64,000 nucleotides of DNA from Acephala macrosclerotiorum (Eukaryota; Ascomycota; Leotiomycetes; Helotiales; Mollisiaceae): the NCBI GenBank assembly GCA_014904845.1, contig MU119204.1, forward strand, positions 124,001 through 188,000, in the 5' to 3' direction. Below, piece by piece: positions 59,040 through 64,000 of this stretch; position 1 is the stretch's first letter, and every line of letters starts with the position of its first letter. Made by a program: the position numbers and the translations under genes. The notes beneath the pieces are model-generated. The model saw only the letters and a program-made list of their open reading frames with translations. It did not search any database and was not told where the DNA came from.

Positions 59040-61307
59040 TGTGGAACTGGCTTCCACACTTCCTATTCATCACCATACATTTGACCCTTCTTCGACTGTA
59101 CATACCTTATTTTGGACATTTGTCCACCTTCTTACGCTCCTTTACGACACATTTGCACAACGTTCTACGTTCTGGCTTTACGGGAAAATGGGATGGATTG
59201 GAGTTCCGGTTGGGGTTGGGAATTTTCTTCCGGTGGAAGAAACGGTGGTATAGCTTTGGGATCCATGGAAGATATCCTACACACTCATTTTTCGCAATCA
59301 TCTACACTCTCTACGAGTATTTCTCTTTGCTGGACAGAAACGGATAGTCAGCTCTGCATTAGCAGCGGAATAACCTAGACATTAGTTGTAAAAACTTCCT
59401 AAAGTTGAAGCAAATTCAATCGAAACCTGGAATTCATCAAAATTACATCACATACCTTTTCACCTAAACTCATGAATCAAAATCCACCTAAAAGGGAATT
59501 GAAGATATTTATTTGATACATCCCAGCGCCAGGCTTCCGTTTCTTATGAGAAGAATGCGGAGAAGAGCTCCCTTCCTTAAATTTCAATGTCTGGTTGCAA
59601 TGTGGAGATCTTGCGAGCTCTTTTCCGTGCAAAAAGATCTTCGTTGCATCGAATGCATACAACTTTCGGAAATCGTAATATGAGTAACGTTAATTTTCCC
59701 ACATGCAAGCAAGGGATCCTGATCTTCATGCTCGTCTGTCTGATCTACAAAACACCGATGCAGAAGATGAACCTCACGGATATTTGGTTGATGAATTCGT
59801 GACAGTTGGTGTTTGATGGGCCGGAGGGAAATTCACGGGATTTTATGTAAGCGAGTTACGAAGGGCGGTAAGCGAAGGGATCTTAAATGGATGGGGCTTA
59901 GTGGCAAGCAGGGCGGAAAAGATAAACCTCGCGATGACATTTTTCCAGCCCAGCTTCAAAACCTCGAACCCTGCGATACGAAACAACAACCTTCTCCTCC
60001 TCCTTCTCCCAGGACATCACAAACAAATATGACACTTCCTCCTCCCCCAGACAACATTTAACCACCCTCGTAAGTTTCTCATCTCTATTCTCCCCGGTCC
60101 GTTTTGCTTTCCAATGGCAAAATCGTAAGAAGGGCCGAAAGAAAGAACGAAAGAAAAAAAAAGGAAAACGAAATGATGAGATCCCACCCTTTTTTAAATC
60201 TTTAGGAAGAGCCGGAAAAGGCCGACAATCCCTTAACCAAAACAAAACGGGCCGTGTTGGTATCGTCATATACAGCGGCCTCGTTTCGGGGTTGTTAGCG
60301 GTGCTTAGAATATGGGTTTCTGAAAATTTACTGTGCAAGCAGGATAGTTTTTTACTTTGATTGTTTGTGTGCGGGAGATGTTTGTCGGAGAGCGAGGCTG
60401 ACTTTACGGTTTATAGGATTTAGGTTTCCAGGAATTCGTATGCGAATTGATGCTTATTCTGGAACGCGGGACGATGATCAGAACAGAACACACGGTACGG
60501 CCCAGGTCTACTTACGAGACGCGAGCTATGTTGGGATCTGGGGAACACACCGGTCGGGGTGGTGCTGTTTGTGAAGCGGGAAAATCTTTAATTCGAAACG
60601 ATGGTATAGAGACAGAGTGCTTCGGATTGAGTGTCTTGCGAATTTCGGATATCTTCATCCAGACGATGTTTGAAAACGAGAGACGGTATAAGAGGTGAGT
60701 TATGCGATAGATCTTTTGGTCTGAACGTAGGTAGGTTGGTGGAACATATATTTCCGTTGCGAAGGCTTTGGTGTCAAGGGAGATCATGCATGAGGGGCGG
60801 CTGTGCTATTCTGGCGTTGTGTGGGCAAGAGGTGCCAAGTGGTATCTGCTCTTCGAGGTCTCGATCATAGCATATAGTCTTCAGGCGCTATGGTTGTCTA
60901 GATACAATGAACACATGGTCACTGTTGCTGCTGCTGCTAGCTTGGTAGTATTTCCATGCCAGCGTCTAGAGTCGGACATTCTCGCTTCGAACTCTTTCAA
61001 CTCGTTACAGATATGCTTTAGTAATTGCTAGCAGAATATGCATTCAATCAATACCATTATACCCTTTTCTGAATGTGCACGTCGCAAGTCTGCAAGCTTG
61101 CAGATGCTCACTTTTACTCGTTATCAATCTACTTTAAGCCAAATGGTGTCGCATGTCTTCGACTAACGCCTAGAATTACTTGTACGATCAACATGCTCAA
61201 GTTCAATCCCGATTGTACAAAGTGATGTGCCATCACCTCACCTAGCTCGCCGAGTGAGTGCGAGTGAAAGACTTCAAAGTCAATAGCGCCGCCCAGCCCT
61301 CAATACC
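59040..61307. other. Intergenic, no gene seen
   Basis: About 2.3 kb between two convergent units. It includes A-rich low complexity near 60130-60170 and only short frames. No transposon, RNA gene or conserved protein block was recognised. Confidence 0.4.
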
Positions 61308-62941
61308 CTACGCAAATCCCAAAATCTGATTAGCCCTCTCAATCATCTTGTCTGCGCCCATCGTCTTCTCAGAATCCATTTTCTTCAACTTCGCAAGACT
61401 CATCGATCTCAACTTCTCTTCTCTTCCTTTCTCAGCTACAAACTCAGTCGTCGATCTTCTGACATATTCAAACTCGCGCTTTCCGCCTGGGAAGTCAGGT
61501 CCCAGATGGCCAGCCAGGAAATTTTCGCGTTGACTGAGAAGGTATTTTACGTTTGATTCTGTGGTGGGATTGACGCCGATGTGAATCACGGATGAGTCTC
61601 CTTTGCCTGCGTGTCGTGTGTCGACTGCATGGATTGCTGAACGTGTGTTAGTTCTTGAAGACTATGGAGGGGTTGAGGAGGGGAGGAAAGGAGAAATGAG
61701 AAGGGCTTACAATCACAATGCCAAACAACAAAATCCCCTGGCTCGATCTTTGGGATGTGAGCCATCGTGTCATTCAACTCCTGTCCATTCCCCAGGTTGG
61801 CACCTTGGAGTGCACTATCCATCTGAAAGACAGGGACGTCAGCAATTATCCTCAAAGTTTTCAGAGAATGGGTCAAGAGAGATCACGAAATCCTCTCTCT
61901 AGTTGGCGATTGGATCACCCTACGTTCATTTACCTCAGTCACACTCTTCAGCCTCCACTCCTTCCCCTCCTTTAAACCCTTTCCCGTTGCCACAGGATCG
62001 GAAAAAAGCCTTGACAAGAAATACCCAGTACCCAACTTATTCAACAGATTCACCATCAATATCCCTTCTCTTAGACCAGTATAAGAATGACTCAACCGCC
62101 CTTTAAACATTCTAAACATCAAAAAATTCCCACTTCCCTGATACAAACCACCCACAGCCGGAATCCGACAACTTGCTTCCCAAGGATCATACGCTTCCCA
62201 TGTTCCTTGGAAGATTTGGGAGTAGGCGTTGCCGAGACCATAGCCGTTTGGTTCCCAACGTCCGACGCTGCCGCCGTTGATGTGTGGGCCAAGTGCGAAG
62301 GCGGAGTCGCCGGGTTGCCAGATGCGCATGCGGTTGGCGTAGGTTAGGGGTTGAGAGAGGAGATTGGCGCGTCTGGGTTAGTGGAGGGCCAGAAGTTGTT
62401 CATGAGCCAGGTTTGAGTTGCAAGAATGTTGAGGTGAGCTCGTGCTTTGACTTGGGCTGGCGACCAATAGAGCTCAAGGATTGCGGGGCTGTCTGCTGGA
62501 AAACCTGTTTCTCTAAATCAGCAAAGTTCGAGAAAAGGGATGACAGAAAAAGATACCTTTAATTAAAAAATTCATCTTAACATACTCCTCCATCTCAGCC
62601 TTATACCCCCTCGCCTCCTCCTCCATTACAACACCCTTCACGACATCCACTCCCCTCCACCTTATCTCCTTCACAAACTCTTCTAGAGCCTTCCCCAAAT
62701 CCACAAACTTGATCTGTGGAATAATACTCGAACCTTTCTGCTCCACAAGCTCAGTTTCCGTTGTAAGTTGCTTCAATAACAGGTCCCAGCTTTCCGTCAC
62801 TCGCTCTTCGTTACTACGGAGGAGATTTCATTTTATGATTGCGAATCGTTCAGGTAATGGAGGCGACTTGAGTCCGGAGAGGGAGACGAAAACGGATGAG
62901 ATGTCGCCTTTTCGGCGGGATAATGAGGTAGAAGTGGGTTC
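61308..62941 (-). pseudogene. DUF1479 (YbiU-like) gene with nonsense codon and frameshift
   Basis: The reading order on the minus strand is SLSRRKGDISSVFVSLSG and PPLPERFAIIK, then a TGA at 62828-62830, then NLLRSNEERVTESWDLLLKQ in the same frame. An intron joins KG to FPADSPAILELYWSPAQVKA. At 62347-62350 a run of four Cs needs one more base to pass from DAPISSLNP to LTYANRMRIWQPGDSAF. Then SQIFQGTWEAYDPWEASCRI, SVTE joined to MDSALQGANLGNGQEL, PKIEPGDFVVWHCDSIHAVD and GPDFPGGKREFEYV to the stop. These are hallmark blocks of DUF1479, a family with a double-stranded beta-helix dioxygenase look (HCD and H-A-V-D likely metal site). No in-frame ATG was found before the first block. Recent inactivation or assembly error are both possible. 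The rest is well preserved. Confidence 0.78.
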
Positions 62942-62994
62942 TATTTCTATTTCTATTTCTATTTCTATTACTATTACTATTACTATTACTATTA
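62941..62994. repeat. Compound hexanucleotide microsatellite
   Basis: Four units of CTATTT (62941-62964) are followed directly by five units of CTATTA (62965-62994). It borders the first conserved codons of the DUF1479 pseudogene, where the start codon would be expected. Confidence 0.95.
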
Positions 62995-64000
62995 AATATA
63001 TGACGAGTGAGGGTAGATGATTTTGAGAGGAGGGTTGGGGGAGAGAGGAGGGGATAGGTGATCTTTTTCAACGCCAAAATACTGTATAATGAGAAAAGCA
63101 ACAAAACAAAAAGACAAAGAAGTACTGTACAGCTGGAGTGGTTCGGAGCTCTAGACTGGCTGACCTCGATGTATTCTTATACTTTCATAGAGCTAGCGCC
63201 ACTTGAAGGAAGTAAATCATTTACGAGGGTCCAGGTGTAGCAAGTGAACTAATCTCCATCTTTGAAGGGGACATTGAACTTCCTTGCGGGGAAGATGATG
63301 GAGGCGGACGTTCGAATGCGCGGGGGAAGCGGAGTTTCTCTTTTGGTAAGCCCTCCCTCGTTCGCGGTATCAAAATCTTGCATGGATGAAGGTTGAGCGA
63401 ACGTTCCGAGATTACGAAGACTTTGGTCTCTTCCCTGAGGCTCCCAATTTTAGCCCTACTGCTCCTATTTAAGCTGGAATTCTTCTTTCACTCGGAAGTA
63501 TAGATGAGCCCCTTTTTAAGCGAGGGTGAAATTCCCAAGGAGTTCACACGTGAATGTCGCAATAATGAGATCAAGGGCAGACTTGAGATTGTGAATATTG
63601 CCTTTGTGCAGATAGAATCTCGATTCCGAAGCTTCATAACGTGCGTCTTTTGAGCGTGGTTTCCATGAGCAAGATGCGGGCGGTTTATGACATTCGGTAC
63701 CCGGCCTCACTTGCCGAGCATGAACCACATTTCGGATTTTCATCTTGTCTCCCCGCGTCTCTTTTTCATTTCTGCGAATTACAGTTAAGATACTTTGTGA
63801 AGGCCACCGATCAAGTCGTAGAACACAACAAACTAACCAAGTTCTCGTGTGGGGCAGGTCTCATCAGGTAAGACCAACTTCAGATTTGCATCAGAGTTAT
63901 GCGGAGGTCGTACGGATGTAAACTTCTTCTATGAGTAAATCGCCACAAGCGCGATCGATCGCCAGATGCGTTCTTCTACACCAACTTATGTTGCGAGAGC
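62995..64000. other. Right-edge region, no gene seen
   Basis: About 1 kb to the window edge. Short frames only (for example 63641-63871), with no recognised domain. Confidence 0.4.

Overview
The window is nuclear DNA of a filamentous ascomycete (Pezizomycotina). The evidence is short introns of about 45-105 bp with GT..AG ends, single genes with their own promoters on both strands, long pyrimidine-rich 5' leaders, and fungal-specific families (CYP51 of the B type, Mph1, Kip2/KipA-type kinesin, LaeA-like methyltransferase, 2EXR, HPP, Izh3). The CYP51 and several other proteins look closest to Leotiomycetes (Helotiales). That is an impression from recognisable motifs and was not searched.

Left part (1-16 kb): a BNR_4 protein cut by the window edge, a RidA-family deaminase, an FAD monooxygenase, a SAP-2EXR pseudogene, an M1 aminopeptidase with a possible mitochondrial leader, DPH4 of diphthamide synthesis, a multi-exon LaeA-like methyltransferase, a 334-bp MITE-like element with long inverted repeats, and an HPP-family membrane protein. 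This is the most accessory-looking part, with decayed coding sequence at 4.4-5.6 kb and 16.4-17.0 kb.

Middle (17-36 kb): two small cysteine-containing secreted proteins side by side (one GPI-anchored), an Izh3/PAQR membrane receptor homologue, CYP51 (sterol 14-alpha-demethylase), DGAT2 (triacylglycerol synthesis), a three-finger C2H2 transcription factor, and a divergent pair of a histidine phosphatase and STK19. CYP51, DGAT2 and Izh3 are all lipid- or sterol-linked, but they have separate promoters and I see no sign of a co-regulated cluster.

Right part (38-64 kb): a kinesin-7, a FUT8-like type II membrane glycosyltransferase, an 18-bp minisatellite, then the housekeeping block MPH1 - PRP16 - PWP1 (DNA repair helicase, spliceosomal helicase, ribosome-biogenesis WD40 protein), a conserved fungal protein of unknown function, and a DUF1479 (YbiU-like) gene carrying a nonsense codon and a frameshift next to a hexanucleotide microsatellite.

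I found no CRISPR array, rRNA, convincing tRNA, or complete transposon. Nothing here is a clear new multi-gene system. The strongest leads are the MITE with a palindromic insertion in one arm, the paired secreted cysteine-rich proteins, the 18-bp minisatellite, and the two pseudogenes. Exon joins were worked out by hand from splice signals and reading frame. CDS coordinates span from start to stop and include introns.
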